A stretch of 64,000 nt of DNA. Source: Clytia hemisphaerica. Its lineage: Eukaryota > Cnidaria > Hydrozoa > Leptothecata > Clytiidae. The translations under genes and the position numbers were made by a program. The notes beneath the pieces were generated by a model. It did no database searches, was not told the DNA's origin, and was given only the letters and a program-made list of their open reading frames with translations. The stretch lies in contig CACVBU010001197.1 in assembly GCA_902728285.1 (NCBI GenBank), positions 195,140-259,139 of the forward strand. Reading direction: 5' to 3'. Positions 1 to 10,700 of this stretch are shown here, piece after piece (within the stretch, counting starts at the first letter, position 1; each line of letters starts with the position of its first letter).

Positions 1-89
1 ATCAAATTTTGCTATTATTTCACTGGTCATACTTTCTTTATAGAAAAAACACAACTTTCTAAACTAGTTTTAGTTTTAGTAAGTGAATT

Positions 90-135
90 GAATCCGTCCT
101 GTATTTTTATAAATTGATATATACAGGACGGATTC
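90..135. repeat. Short inverted repeat (stem-loop)
   Basis: A 15-base arm (GAATCCGTCCTGTAT) at 90-104 is repeated as its exact reverse complement at 121-135 with a 16-base AT-rich spacer. It could be a small foldback element. No gene is attached to it. Confidence 0.7.
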
Positions 136-233
136 GGAGCTCCCCGTCTGCTCGTTATTTGAATTCGTTCTGTAAATTTCTTTTATCCACGCTTGATTAT
201 TATGAAGACATTTTAGAATTTTGAATTTTATGA

Positions 234-345
234 ATACCGTATTACTTTGAATAAACGCCCCTCCTTTAAACGCTCCATCGAATAAACGCCCATCCTGAAA
301 ATCAAAAAATTTACGAGGGGGCGTTTATTCGAAGCAATACGGTAT
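234..345. mobile_element. Short MITE with terminal inverted repeats
   Basis: The ends are near-perfect inverted repeats: TACCGTATTACTTTGAATAA at the left and its complement (…TTCGAAGCAATACGGTA) at the right. The whole element is only about 110 bp, and the internal text 'GAATAAACGCCC' occurs three times in either orientation. It has no coding capacity. Confidence 0.7.
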
Positions 346-2479
346 AATTTTTGTGACTATGATTTTATATGAGGAAATAATGTAAACAAATTAAATATTT
401 TTTATGAATCTTAAATAATCAATTGGATATAATATTTCAATAAAACTGCTGTTGTCAAAGATGATTTCATTTATTTTCTATTTCTTCACTTCATACACAC
501 TCCCTGGTGACTATAGGCTGCGTCATATCTTCGAGCGTAAAAATTCTGCTCATGAAAAATGAGGAGCAAACAGTAACAGAATTTATTTTTATTTCTTAAT
601 TTTTCATCCGAAATTTTCCAAATTTTTATTTAATTTCTTCTAGTTCTTCTTTTAGTTTTCTTTTCGACAAGTAAAAAACTGCTATTTAATTTAAAACTCC
701 ATCACAGCTACATCCTTCTTTTTCTCCGTTGCAGATTTTATTTCTGTTTAAACGTTTTATTGAACGTTGGAAATCTGCACATTACAGTGAACAGAGGGGG
801 TACATGTTCAGTGTAGTAACCCATGGGGTAGTAACCTGATTTTCGGTAATTCTTAAAAAGTCTGGGACCACCACCCTTTTTTATTACATGGTACTAGTTT
901 TTTCTGGGACTTCTTTATGGGACCACCCTTTTTACTACCATATAGTAGCTATTACCACCAATTCAAATCCTTATACCACCCTTTTTAGTACGTTGTAGTA
1001 GATATCACCGCCCATATGAATCCCTATACCACCCTTTTAGTAACATGTAGTAGCTATCACCAGCCATTTCAATCCTCATACCACCCTTTTAATACCCTGT
1101 AGTGGCTACCATCACCTATCTTGAATCTTTACAACACCCTTTTTATACGCTGCAGGAAACTAACCACCATTAATAATAACCATTCTTTCTGGTTCTTTTG
1201 AAAAGCAATAACAAATACAGCCATTGATACTAACCATGATTTTTTTCCTAAAATTTTGGGATAGAAAAGCTTTCGCTGGCTCCTTGAACCTGCTTTAAAC
1301 CTATTGAAAAGTGAAAATAGAAAACTGAAAGATTTCTTACTAAAGTATAAGGGGAATTGGGGAGGATAAAAAAGAATAGTAAGTTATTCCCAGGCAGTTT
1401 ACTAAGCAATGAACAGAGTTTGAAAGAAGTTTCGTTATATCAATATAGAGTTTTTTTGAGTCAGTTACATAGATGATTTTGTTTGTTTACAAGTCTGAAT
1501 CTAATCTCAATTTCCAAAGCGCATTTACCATTCTCTCGTCTTTTCACATTTGTTAATGACTTCAAAATTCATTAAAAGCGTGTATTCTAGGCCTTACAAA
1601 TGCCTGCCATTTCTGGCAGGCAATCCATCTTTTTAACTGCCCAAATCATTTCTTGAGTTGATGACTATTTTACGGTTTGAATAAGTTAGTCCTTCAATAA
1701 CATTAAACGTAATGCAAGTTTTTCCACCGAGCCCCAAAACCCCCAATAGTACCTGAAAGAAATAACAACTTAATAATCAAAATATTTTCAAAGTAAGCAT
1801 AATGTGTCAGCTTACACCGCTCTAAAAAAGCTCCATTTAATTTCGCAATCATTTTTTATCGAGATTAAGCTACAAATTATAAAGCTGTTCAAATATCATA
1901 ATGTATTTCGTTTTTTTTGTCGGGAAAGTGACGAACTTATTTTCTTCGAATATTTTACCTGACTATTTTTCCGGATGGTATTTTTTTGCCATTCATTGTC
2001 AAAAGTTGACGGTTGAAAAATAATATAGTGAATAAGGAGGTGCAACTATGTTCCAAGGAGAGAAAGTTTCGGTTTGACCCCACAATATGCCTTAAAATTG
2101 CCCTATTTTAGACTGATTATGCCCTATCTCACAGCACTAGTTTTCCCACAGCGCGGATGAAAATTTCTGTTCAAATCCCAGTGGAGATAGAAATTTTATT
2201 GTGCCAAGCTTAAAAAATCCAGTCGGGATGGGTTTTGGTGTGCAAATTTTTACATTGAATTTCTAATTGGGATGAAGGCATTGTTAATCTCCCAGTGGGG
2301 CTGAAAGTGTAGGTTATTTTACCCAGACGAAAGAGAAATTTTGTATACGAAATTTTGGCCAAATTTTCCGGTGGGGCTGGGGACTCAGCGGGTCTGTGAC
2401 ACAGGGGTGTTTGTTTTTTCAAAAGCATTACATACTTCTATTCGTTACAGTTTAATAAAACATTAGACAAGCTTACACC
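346..2479. other. Upstream non-coding region of the HSD cluster
   Basis: Apart from the tandem repeat at about 895-1150, I see no gene here: long AT-rich stretches and only short chance ORFs. Close to the first HSD copy, 'ttctattcgttacag' ending at 2445 is a plausible splice acceptor about 34 bases before the ATG, so part of the region may be a 5' UTR intron. Confidence 0.5.
895..1150. repeat. Tandem repeat, about 53-bp unit
   Basis: About four to five degenerate copies of a unit built on 'ATACCACCCTTTTAGTA…GTAGTAGCTATCACC', with about 52-53 bases between successive 'ACCACCCTTTT' motifs. The TAGTA/ACTACC words recall the interior of the inverted-repeat element at 24894-25486, but I did not establish a common origin. 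Confidence 0.65.
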
Positions 2480-3397
2480 ATGGAAGAAACATACTTGGTC
2501 TATCTTGGCTGGTTATGTTTGATGTACATCACGTACCATATTGTTTCATACACTTGGTTTATCGTTCGTACTTATTATTTGACTCGTATCCCTTATTTTC
2601 GTAAGAATTTGAAGGAATATGGTCAATGGGCAGTAGTGACGGGTTGTACTGATGGAATAGGTAAAGAATATGCTAAACAACTTGCATCTCAAGGACTCAA
2701 TGTTATTCTCATCAGCCGTAATGTGGAAAAGTTAAATCAAGTAGCTTCTGAAATCAAAGAATCTAGTAATGTTGAAACGAAAATTATTCAACATGACTTT
2801 TGCAATATTGACGATGAAAAAGCTTATAAAATAATGGCTTCTGAGTTGAGTGGTTTGGATATTGGTATTTTGATCAATAATGTTGGATTGGCTTATGGCT
2901 ACGATTTACAACTCTTTCATGGATTCGATTTAACTCGAATGGCAAACATCATGAAAGTCAATATGTTTTCTGTGGTTCGAATGACACATATGATTCAAGG
3001 TGGAATGGTCGAAAGAGGTCGTGGCGCAATGGTTCATATTTCATCAGGAGCTGTCTTCACTAGAGCTGGTATGGCTAATACATATGCTGCCACAAAGTCG
3101 TTTGTTGTTAAACTGGCAGAATCGTTACGCTTAGAATGTCAAGGAATTGTCGATCATCAGGTCTTGACAACTCTGCAAGTATCAACGAAAATGTCAGATA
3201 GTAAACCCGATTTTAAAACACCAACTGCTTATGCTTATGTTTCATCAGCTTTACGTACCCTTGGTCTTACTAATGTTGCGTGTGGATATCCTGCTCATGA
3301 ATTCGTTCGTTTAATTCTGATCAGCTTACCAGAGTGGTTAAGTGATTCCATTTATAGAACAGTTATTAAAAGTAACATGAAAATAAAAACTCGCTAA
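2480..3397 (+). CDS. HSD17B12-like 3-ketoacyl-CoA reductase / 17beta-HSD, tandem copy 1
   Basis: A short-chain dehydrogenase/reductase of 305 residues. This family reduces 3-ketoacyl-CoA in very-long-chain fatty acid elongation at the endoplasmic reticulum and/or 17-ketosteroids, using NADPH. Visible: a hydrophobic N-terminal anchor (about 8-27), the cofactor motif TGCTDGIG (54-61), NNVG (133-136), Asn161, the catalytic serine in HISSG (186-190), and YAATK with Tyr202 and Lys206. All active-site residues are present. Length matches human HSD17B12 (312), but the human C-terminal di-lysine tail is replaced by a basic end (…KIKTR). The frame is intronless, whereas vertebrate HSD17B12 has many exons. 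A candidate acceptor at 2445 suggests a 5' UTR intron. First of three head-to-tail copies. Substrate cannot be told from sequence. Confidence 0.93.
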   Translation: MEETYLVYLGWLCLMYITYHIVSYTWFIVRTYYLTRIPYFRKNLKEYGQWAVVTGCTDGIGKEYAKQLASQGLNVILISRNVEKLNQVASEIKESSNVETKIIQHDFCNIDDEKAYKIMASELSGLDIGILINNVGLAYGYDLQLFHGFDLTRMANIMKVNMFSVVRMTHMIQGGMVERGRGAMVHISSGAVFTRAGMANTYAATKSFVVKLAESLRLECQGIVDHQVLTTLQVSTKMSDSKPDFKTPTAYAYVSSALRTLGLTNVACGYPAHEFVRLILISLPEWLSDSIYRTVIKSNMKIKTR

Positions 3398-4079
3398 TTT
3401 TTGTATACTTGTAATATCTAATCATTTTTAATTCGAAACATCATTTATATATTAGTACTCCGAAAAGCTGACCTTCCAAGTTTTAGTCTAAAATTGACCA
3501 ATATTATTCTCGTGTGCTCTTTCGTTTTTGATAATATGGATTACATACAATCGGGTGTTAGAAATATCAACATTTGCTATTCGAATCGCTCGGGAAGCCT
3601 TTGTACGGTCATCAGTTCAGCAAGAGAAAACTGCATAATTCTGCAGCCCTGTAATATTCCACAACGTTGATGGTTTTTGCAACGCTTCCGCCAGGGGTGC
3701 GCTGTAATTCTACGCAACGCTTTCAATTTTAAAGCTTGTAATTGAAAGTTATGAACGCCGACCAATTTTTTTCGAAAAAAGCGAAGTTTACATGTTTTGA
3801 GATCCCTTTTCAAAAGCAAAAGTTGCAATATTTTGCAGTGGACAGGAAAAGTTGCAAAATTTAACGTTGTAGAATTTGACAAAGCTAAAATTGTGGAATT
3901 TCGGAGTGCTGCAATTCTATGCAATTTTCCGAACTGGTTAGTTAGTCGTTTTGAAATTTTCCAGTAAATTCAGTTAAAAGCGTGGTTGATAAAGCTTGCA
4001 TGACAGTAAGTGTGCGAGATAGAGATTATTATATTTTGCTATCGTTGTAGACATAAAACAAAATATAAACAGCAAGAAC
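3398..4079. other. Spacer between HSD copies 1 and 2
   Basis: AT-rich, no convincing gene. It contains scattered 'GTTGCAAAATTT'/'TGCAATTCT' words at about 3650-3930 that open a 115-codon frame on the minus strand, which I regard as chance. A candidate splice acceptor (…tatcgttgtag) ends near 4049, about 30 bases before the copy 2 ATG. Confidence 0.5.
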
Positions 4080-5003
4080 ATGGAAGAAACATACTTGGTC
4101 TATCTTGGCTGGTTATGTTTGATGTACATTGTATACCATATTGTTTCATACATTTGGTTTATTGTTTGTACTTATTACTTTACTCGCATCCCTTATTTTC
4201 GTAAGGATTTGAAGGAATATGGTCAATGGGCAGTAGTGACGGGTTGTACTGATGGAATCGGTAAAGAATATGCTAAACAACTTGCATCTCAAGGACTCAA
4301 TGTTGTTCTCATCAGCCGTAATGTGGAAAAGTTAAATCAAGTGGCTTCTGAAATCAAAGAATCTAGTAATGTTGAAACGAAAATTATTCAACATGACTTT
4401 TGCAATATTGACGATGAAAAAACTTATGAATCAATGGCTTCTGACCTAAGGGATCTGGATATTGGAATTTTGGTCAATAACGTTGGAATGGCTCATGGTG
4501 GTCCTCTAAAAGCTTTTGACGAATTCAACCTTAATCGAATGTTAAGCATCATAAAAGTGAACAATTTTTCAACTGTTCGAATGACACACATGATTCAAGG
4601 TGGAATGGTCAAAAGAGGGCGTGGCGCAATGGTTCATATCTCGTCTGGACTTGTATTCTTTAAAGGTGCAAAGGCTAACACGTACACGGCTTCCAAACAG
4701 TTTGTTTTGAAGCTAGCAGAATCGTTACGCTTAGAATGTCAAGGAGTTGTAGATCACCAGGTACTCACCACTATGCAAGTGTCGACAAAAATGACTGGAG
4801 CAAATCCTGATTTTGCAACACCTACTTCTGAAAATTATGTGTCGTCAGCTCTTCGTACTATCGGCATTGCGCCCATAGCTTGCGGTACTCCAGTTCATGA
4901 ACTCCATCGTTTATTCATGATTTGTCTGTCGGAGAAAATCAGCAATTTGGTGCATACATATACTTTTAGTAGCAGAAGCGATGCAAAGGGCAAAAGAGAT
5001 TAA
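4080..5003 (+). CDS. HSD17B12-like 3-ketoacyl-CoA reductase / 17beta-HSD, tandem copy 2
   Basis: 307 residues, intronless, same family and predicted role as copy 1. The N-terminal anchor and Rossmann half are almost identical to copies 1 and 3 in DNA as well as protein up to about codon 115. After that the sequence diverges, most strongly in the substrate-binding half and the tail (…SDAKGKRD). Catalytic set intact: TGCTDGIG (54-61), NNVG, HISSG, and YTASK (Tyr202, Lys206). The start is the ATG where similarity to the sister copies begins. The stop at 5001-5003 lies 30 bases before a very long TTCG microsatellite, which would be in or next to the 3' UTR. Confidence 0.93.
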   Translation: MEETYLVYLGWLCLMYIVYHIVSYIWFIVCTYYFTRIPYFRKDLKEYGQWAVVTGCTDGIGKEYAKQLASQGLNVVLISRNVEKLNQVASEIKESSNVETKIIQHDFCNIDDEKTYESMASDLRDLDIGILVNNVGMAHGGPLKAFDEFNLNRMLSIIKVNNFSTVRMTHMIQGGMVKRGRGAMVHISSGLVFFKGAKANTYTASKQFVLKLAESLRLECQGVVDHQVLTTMQVSTKMTGANPDFATPTSENYVSSALRTIGIAPIACGTPVHELHRLFMICLSEKISNLVHTYTFSSRSDAKGKRD

Positions 5004-5033
5004 TTTCCTTTTCAATTTTTCCATTCGATTGTT

Positions 5034-5288
5034 TTCGTTCGTTCGTTCGTTCGTTCGTTCGTTCGTTCGTTCGTTCGTTCGTTCGTTCGTTCGTTCGTTC
5101 GTTCGTTCGTTCGTTCGTTCGTTCGTTCGTTCGTTCGTTCGTTCGTTCGTTCGTTCGTTCGTTCGTTCGTTCGTTCGTTCGTTCGTTCGTTCGTTCGTTC
5201 GTTCGTTCGTTCGTTCGTTCGTTCGTTCGTTCGTTCGTTCGTTCGTTCGTTCGTTCGTTCGTTCGTTCGTTCGTTCGTTCGTTCGTTC
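5034..5288. repeat. (TTCG)n microsatellite, about 64 units
   Basis: 255 uninterrupted bases of the tetranucleotide TTCG, beginning 31 bases after the stop of HSD copy 2. It is open in several frames and yields artificial NERT/FVRS polypeptides, which are not genes. Lack of interruptions suggests a young, length-variable locus. It is followed by short CATT/CACC-rich imperfect repeats to about 5335. Confidence 0.98.
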
Positions 5289-5503
5289 TCCAACCAGTCA
5301 TTCATTCATTCAACCGTCCACTCACCCATTCACACATTCTTTTATCTTTGAAATAATGATACACAAAAGAAAGTTACAACTTTTAAACGTTAGCATTTTC
5401 TTTCCATAATTTAATTTAGTAAAAGTACCTTTTGGGAATATATTTATGTATAGAGTTGGAGATGGCCGCTCTGCATCAAAATGAGGCCAGAAAAGATTTA
5501 CAG

Positions 5504-5852
5504 GCTTTTTTTATAAGAATATCTTCTATAAGAATATCAGGGTGAAAATTGGCCAAATCGTAAGAATACCTTAAGAATAACCTCTAGGGTGAGTTTCACA
5601 GAATTTGATAAGAATACTGTCATTTTGTATTTGGTTAATAAAAAAAAACTGCTTACTTTGTTAGACAGAAATGTAATTTTAGCTCCAAATGTTCATTCAA
5701 AAGTACAAAACTCTCAAATTGATCATTTCTCATGTTTGTAAAAAAAGTCTGAAAAATTAAGAATACGTTAAGAATATTTCACCCTCAATTTTGGCAATTT
5801 CTTAAAAATACTTGACCCTCATCGAAAGTACACTATTCTTATAAAAAAAAGC
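5504..5852. mobile_element. MITE with 'TTATAAGAAT' termini, copy 1
   Basis: Left end GCTTTTTTTATAAGAAT (5504-5520) is matched by its complement at 5834-5852, with one extra A in the run. The interior carries repeated 'TAAGAATA' words and 'agggtgaaaattggcc'. A second member lies at 53066-53391. It has no coding capacity and fills the space between HSD copies 2 and 3. Confidence 0.75.
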
Positions 5853-5944
5853 ATCTAATGTATTTAAAAAAAAGGTGCAAGAATCCATGGTATATAATAT
5901 TTTTGTTTTCATTGCAGATAAATAAAATTAAAAACAGGAAGAAA

Positions 5945-6856
5945 ATGGAAGAAACATACTTGGTCTATCTTGGCTGGTTATGTTTGATGTACATTGTATA
6001 CCATATTGTTTCATACACTTGGTTTATCGTTCGTACTTATTACTTGACTCGCATCCCTTATTTTCGTAAGAATTTGAAGGAATATGGTCAATGGGCAGTA
6101 GTGACGGGTTGTACTGATGGAATCGGTAAAGAATATGCTAAACAACTTGCATCTAAAGGACTCAATGTTGTTCTCATCAGCCGTAATGTGGAAAAGTTGA
6201 ATCAATTGGCTTCTGAAATCAAAGAATCTAGTAATGTTGAAACGAAAATTATTCAACATGACTTTTGTAATATTGACGATGAAAAAGCTTATGAAATAAT
6301 GGCTTCTGAGCTGAATGGTTTGGATATTGGTATTTTGATCAATAACGTTGGAATGGCTTATGGTGGCCCTTTGAAAATGCTCCACGATTTGGATCACGAT
6401 CGACTTTCTAACATCATGAAAGTAAATATGTTCAACGTGGTCCGTATGACACACATGCTTCAAGGTGGAATGGTCAAAAGAGGGCGTGGCGCTATTGTTC
6501 ATATCTCGTCTGGAACAGTCTTCTTGAAATCTGGAATGGCAAATGTTTATTCCTCTACTAAATCATTTGTATTGAAGATGGCTGAAACGCTACGTTTAGA
6601 ATGTCAAGGGATCGTCGATCACCAAGTTTTGACCACAATGTATGTTTCTTCTAAGATGTCCAAAGTGAGACCAGCTCCCACTATCCCGACTCCTCAAGAT
6701 TATGTTGCATCAGCTCTTCGAACCCTTGGTGTTGCCCCTATTGCATGTGGATACCCATCGCATGAAATGATAAGACTCATCTTGTTAGCTTTGCCGGAAA
6801 AAGTTTGTTATTGGGTTTTCAAGATTGCCAGAAGCAGGAAAGAAAAAATGAGATGA
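5945..6856 (+). CDS. HSD17B12-like 3-ketoacyl-CoA reductase / 17beta-HSD, tandem copy 3
   Basis: 303 residues from the ATG aligned with the starts of the other two copies. The frame stays open 29 codons further upstream, but that stretch lies across a likely splice acceptor (…ttttcattgcag at about 5917), so it is probably untranslated. SDR residues intact: TGCTDGIG, NNVG, HISSG, and YSSTK (Tyr202, Lys206). The N-terminal half is nearly identical to copies 1 and 2. The C-terminal half is distinct and ends in RKEKMR. Same predicted activity and ER membrane location. Differences between the copies fall where the acyl or steroid substrate would sit. Confidence 0.93.
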   Translation: MEETYLVYLGWLCLMYIVYHIVSYTWFIVRTYYLTRIPYFRKNLKEYGQWAVVTGCTDGIGKEYAKQLASKGLNVVLISRNVEKLNQLASEIKESSNVETKIIQHDFCNIDDEKAYEIMASELNGLDIGILINNVGMAYGGPLKMLHDLDHDRLSNIMKVNMFNVVRMTHMLQGGMVKRGRGAIVHISSGTVFLKSGMANVYSSTKSFVLKMAETLRLECQGIVDHQVLTTMYVSSKMSKVRPAPTIPTPQDYVASALRTLGVAPIACGYPSHEMIRLILLALPEKVCYWVFKIARSRKEKMR

Positions 6857-7764
6857 ACGGTTAAGGATGGAATATTAGAAATATTTTTGAAATTTATGGG
6901 GATTGCAATTTTGATCACTAAAATATGATTGATTTTTATGTTCAATTTTGATTTCTTTTCATTCGATTAATATGACATTATGATAGAATCATGATAGGTA
7001 GAATATATTTTGGAATTTAGTCAAATTATAATAAATGAATATTAGTAGATTTTTTTCCATTTAACTGTCTTGGCAGTATAGGGCAATAACAGAAGTTTTT
7101 TAATTACTTTGTTTTTGTTTGATTGGTTAAGTTCGAATCGACATTTCTGAGTTTAACCAAGATTCACGAAAGGTTTTTGACCCCGTGCTACCGCCCCAAG
7201 ATTCAGGAATGGTTAAATTAAAATAATAAGATTTAGGAACGTTCACTTTCTAATACGGTACAAAGAATTTATTCAATTTTATTTCATAATTTAGATGGAT
7301 TGGCATATAGGTTTGTATTTTTTTTCACAAATACAGTTAGCAATTTTGAATTTACAAAATGACCTTAGCATGAAACTTTTTCTTTCTGTTCTTAGAGATC
7401 TGGTGATCGACTTTAAAACACCCAATTCCTTAGGATAATGGACAAAACTGCTCACAAAATGGTGAAAATAAGAACATGTAAGAACATTTTTAGGCTAAAT
7501 AAAACTCAAAAAGTTAAGAAGATTTTAAATCTTTGCAGACTTTAAAATTCCCAATTCCTTAGGATAATGGACAAAACTGCTCACAAAATGGTGAAAATAA
7601 GAACATGTAAGAACATTTTTAGGCTTAAGACTTCTTCCAAAGGTTTCAAAATTTTTAGATATGTGAATGTGTAAATCTTCACAATACTCTTCCAAAATTA
7701 AATGTCTGTCTGTTTTTATCATTTAGAGAAATAATTATAAATAGATTAAAATACACTTGAAGAA
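6857..7764. other. Spacer with a duplicated dispersed repeat
   Basis: No gene seen. Two near-identical copies of an approximately 90-base segment (about 7413-7497 and 7538-7625) share 'cccaattccttaggataatgg' and 'aaaataagaacatgtaagaacattttt'. Diverged relatives occur near 45050-45170 and 61590-61740, and in reverse orientation near 60640-60760, so this is a dispersed repeat family. Confidence 0.65.
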
Positions 7765-10700
7765 ATGGTTAATCTTGCACAATATCTAAGATGTGAGATC
7801 ATTCACAAGAAAACAGAATTTGCTGAACCGGCAGCTCGTATCATTGCAAAACAATGGAATCATAAAGACTTTGAACTGAATCGAAATTTGAGAAGTATGG
7901 TACAAGATGGTCGTGATTCATTACCATGTCATTTAGCACTGGTTTTGAATATACCTCAAGATGTAGAAATTCCTGGTGTTACTAACAGCTCTGGAGATGT
8001 TGAACAGTCTAAGAATATTGATCACAGTGATGAAATAACCAGCTCCAGCTCTGGAGATCAGGATAAAAATTCTCAAGAATTGAGACTACCAGCAGGCGAG
8101 GATATAGTCGTTGGACACGTCAAGATTGCCAAAGCTGATGGACGATCAGATGGTGCTTGTTGTATTTCTTATTCATTAGTTGTGGATAGTGATTACCGTG
8201 GTTTAGGTTTGTATGACATAATTGCTTTGTAACAGTGTTCATAGTTCCTCCGTGTAAGACGGATTTCGGAAAAAAAAAGGTTAGGAGAGAGCGCCACTTT
8301 TTCTCCCCGCTAAAGATTTAAGTAATGGTGGTTTAGCCCCAGGGAAGCAATAAAATTCCTTATACATTTAGGGATAGAAGTGGGAAGTAACTGACTTTTT
8401 TGGGCTAGTGATTAAAACTTCCCCCGACTTTCCATAGCCTTCTGCCCATCCTCCAACGTTTTTACCCCGAGTAAAACTAGCGTTGCGCCAAATGACTAGA
8501 TGTGCCAAAAATACATTAATATATTATTTCGAGCGTGTTGATGTAAGCTTTTTAGAAATTTTTAAAAATTTGGAAATGGAGAAGAAGGTTGAAAGGGAAC
8601 TTATACTTTTCCGAAACTTTTAACCACACTGATTTTAAATATGCATTCAGATTTTTTATATCTCTTTTGGTATCTCTTTTGAATCAAAAGTTACAACCTT
8701 CGTTGATAGGTCCAAATAGGCAATAAATTAAAATCCCGTTTGACGTTTCTCAAAGTCCTAACATCATTTTCTTCCTATATGAATTTACACATTTGAAACT
8801 GAAAGGACGTGTCCCATTTTCTAGTTGAAGGGGACTAATCTCAAAAATTTTTCGGAGAAAAGTGACTAAAATTTTTTGGGGTGACTAAATTTATTCCTAC
8901 TTGTCCCCGATAAGGTTTATGAAAAAGTCTAGAGCACTAAAACAACATTTGATTTTGCAGGTTTTGGCAGAGTGTTGACTGAAAGAGCAGAAGATTATGC
9001 TCGATCGCTTGGTTTATCCTACATGTATCTCTCCACAGATGACAAGGTGAAATACTAACAAAGAGTTTTCTTAAAAAATCCTTTAAATGCCATTAGAATA
9101 ATATTATTTCAACAGTGTAGTGTGACTTTACGGAACTGACCCTTTTTTCAGACACCTGGCGAACGGAAAAAAAAGGTTTTCCTATAAATTTATTGATAGC
9201 TGCACATTTTTATCTACAATGGTGAAATACTATAAATTATCCTTATTTTCACTCTACACCAGTTAAAAAGATTCTTCAATTTAGCTGTCATGTCTCCTTT
9301 TTATCCCCTTGCTTTGACTCCACCTGTCTTTTATAGTCAGTGCGCGCAATCACTCTTACACAATCACTCTTAATACTAAAGAGGACTGAAACGGGTCTTT
9401 TACAAATTACATTACAACCAACTCGCGCCTCGTTTTGGAAATAATTTACTGACAACTTATCCCAAATGAATGTCTTAGAGGTATAATATTTGCCCTACAA
9501 AACGACTGGAGGTCTCAAGAGAGATAATCACCTTGGTACCGTAAATTGGTCTAATGTCGACATACCTCATCTAATCCTGATACTCTTCTTTAGAGAATGA
9601 TATTATGAAGGCGAAGATCACTAATTGAAACTATATCCTTAGATTAGCAGTCAGGGAGGAAAAACCTTTTATGAACCTTCGTATTATTCCTATCTCTAAA
9701 AAGAAGGGTGTCGAAATTAGATGAAGGATGTCGACATTAGACCAACTTACTTTAATTGCTACAAGAGGAGACAGAGGTTGAATGTGACTTAATTAATGAA
9801 AATGTATATTATTGTTTTCTCCTTTAACTTTCTAGGTCACATTTTACGAGCATCTTGGTTACAATCAATGCGAAGCCGTCTCATCCCTTGGAAGCAACTC
9901 CAAACTCTTGAACGCCAACCAAGTATCCGCATTAGAAGGTCTATTCGCTAAACGCATCAACATGTCACCACCTGCAGATTCGAACTGTAATACTTGGTTA
10001 AGGAAACGATTACTGGATGAATATCCCATAAAACCAGCTATGGAGAATGTTAAATTGTTGCCAATTTTGTCCCAAAAGATGGCTAATCTGTATGGTGATG
10101 TTGAATCAGTGAAATGTTGCAATTATGTTTGCTTTTGTATACCAATACCATGGCAACAACAAGCTGGACCGTCCTGTGGTGTGTCGGTTCTCAATATGGC
10201 AAATGAAAGCGTGAAAGGCCGCTCAACGAAACGAGAGGGAGAAGAGTTGAATATATGTAAGGAATGTGTAAAAGATGCTTCGATGGAGAAAATCGAGTCT
10301 GGTTTAAGTGCACTGAGAACGGCACTCAAACTTGGAGTCAGTTCAGACGGAGAGTTATTCTGTGCTTATAATTGTTCACTTGTCGGCCAGCTAGCCCTGG
10401 GTTTACATACTAATGTTCTGACGAACTGGGACGTTTCTGTTTTAGTGAACGAGATTTTAGCCGGATATCCGATCCTTGTTCCGTATGATCGTAGCCTGAG
10501 TGATCATCGACCAGGCACATTCCTGGGTGGTAAAGCACATTGGTGTATTGTAGCTGGGTTGATTATACCAGTCTCGGGAAATCGGGATTCGGAATTGATA
10601 AGCCCGATTGATTTCCCGAATGCTGTTTCGACATTATCGTTAGTGGATGACCGTGAAGCGTTCAAAGAAAAATACGAGGAAGGAATTTCGAAAATTGATG

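Noticed and set aside
3577..3924. 115-codon minus-strand frame between HSD copies
   Set aside because: Composition follows local short repeats; no domain, start context or splice sites.
4966..5409. Long open frames of repeated NERT / FVRS on both strands
   Set aside because: They are translations of the TTCG microsatellite; the period of 4 gives open frames in every direction and no gene context.
6011..6502. 163-codon frame antisense to HSD copy 3
   Set aside because: Shadow of the conserved SDR coding strand; the sense frame carries all the catalytic motifs.
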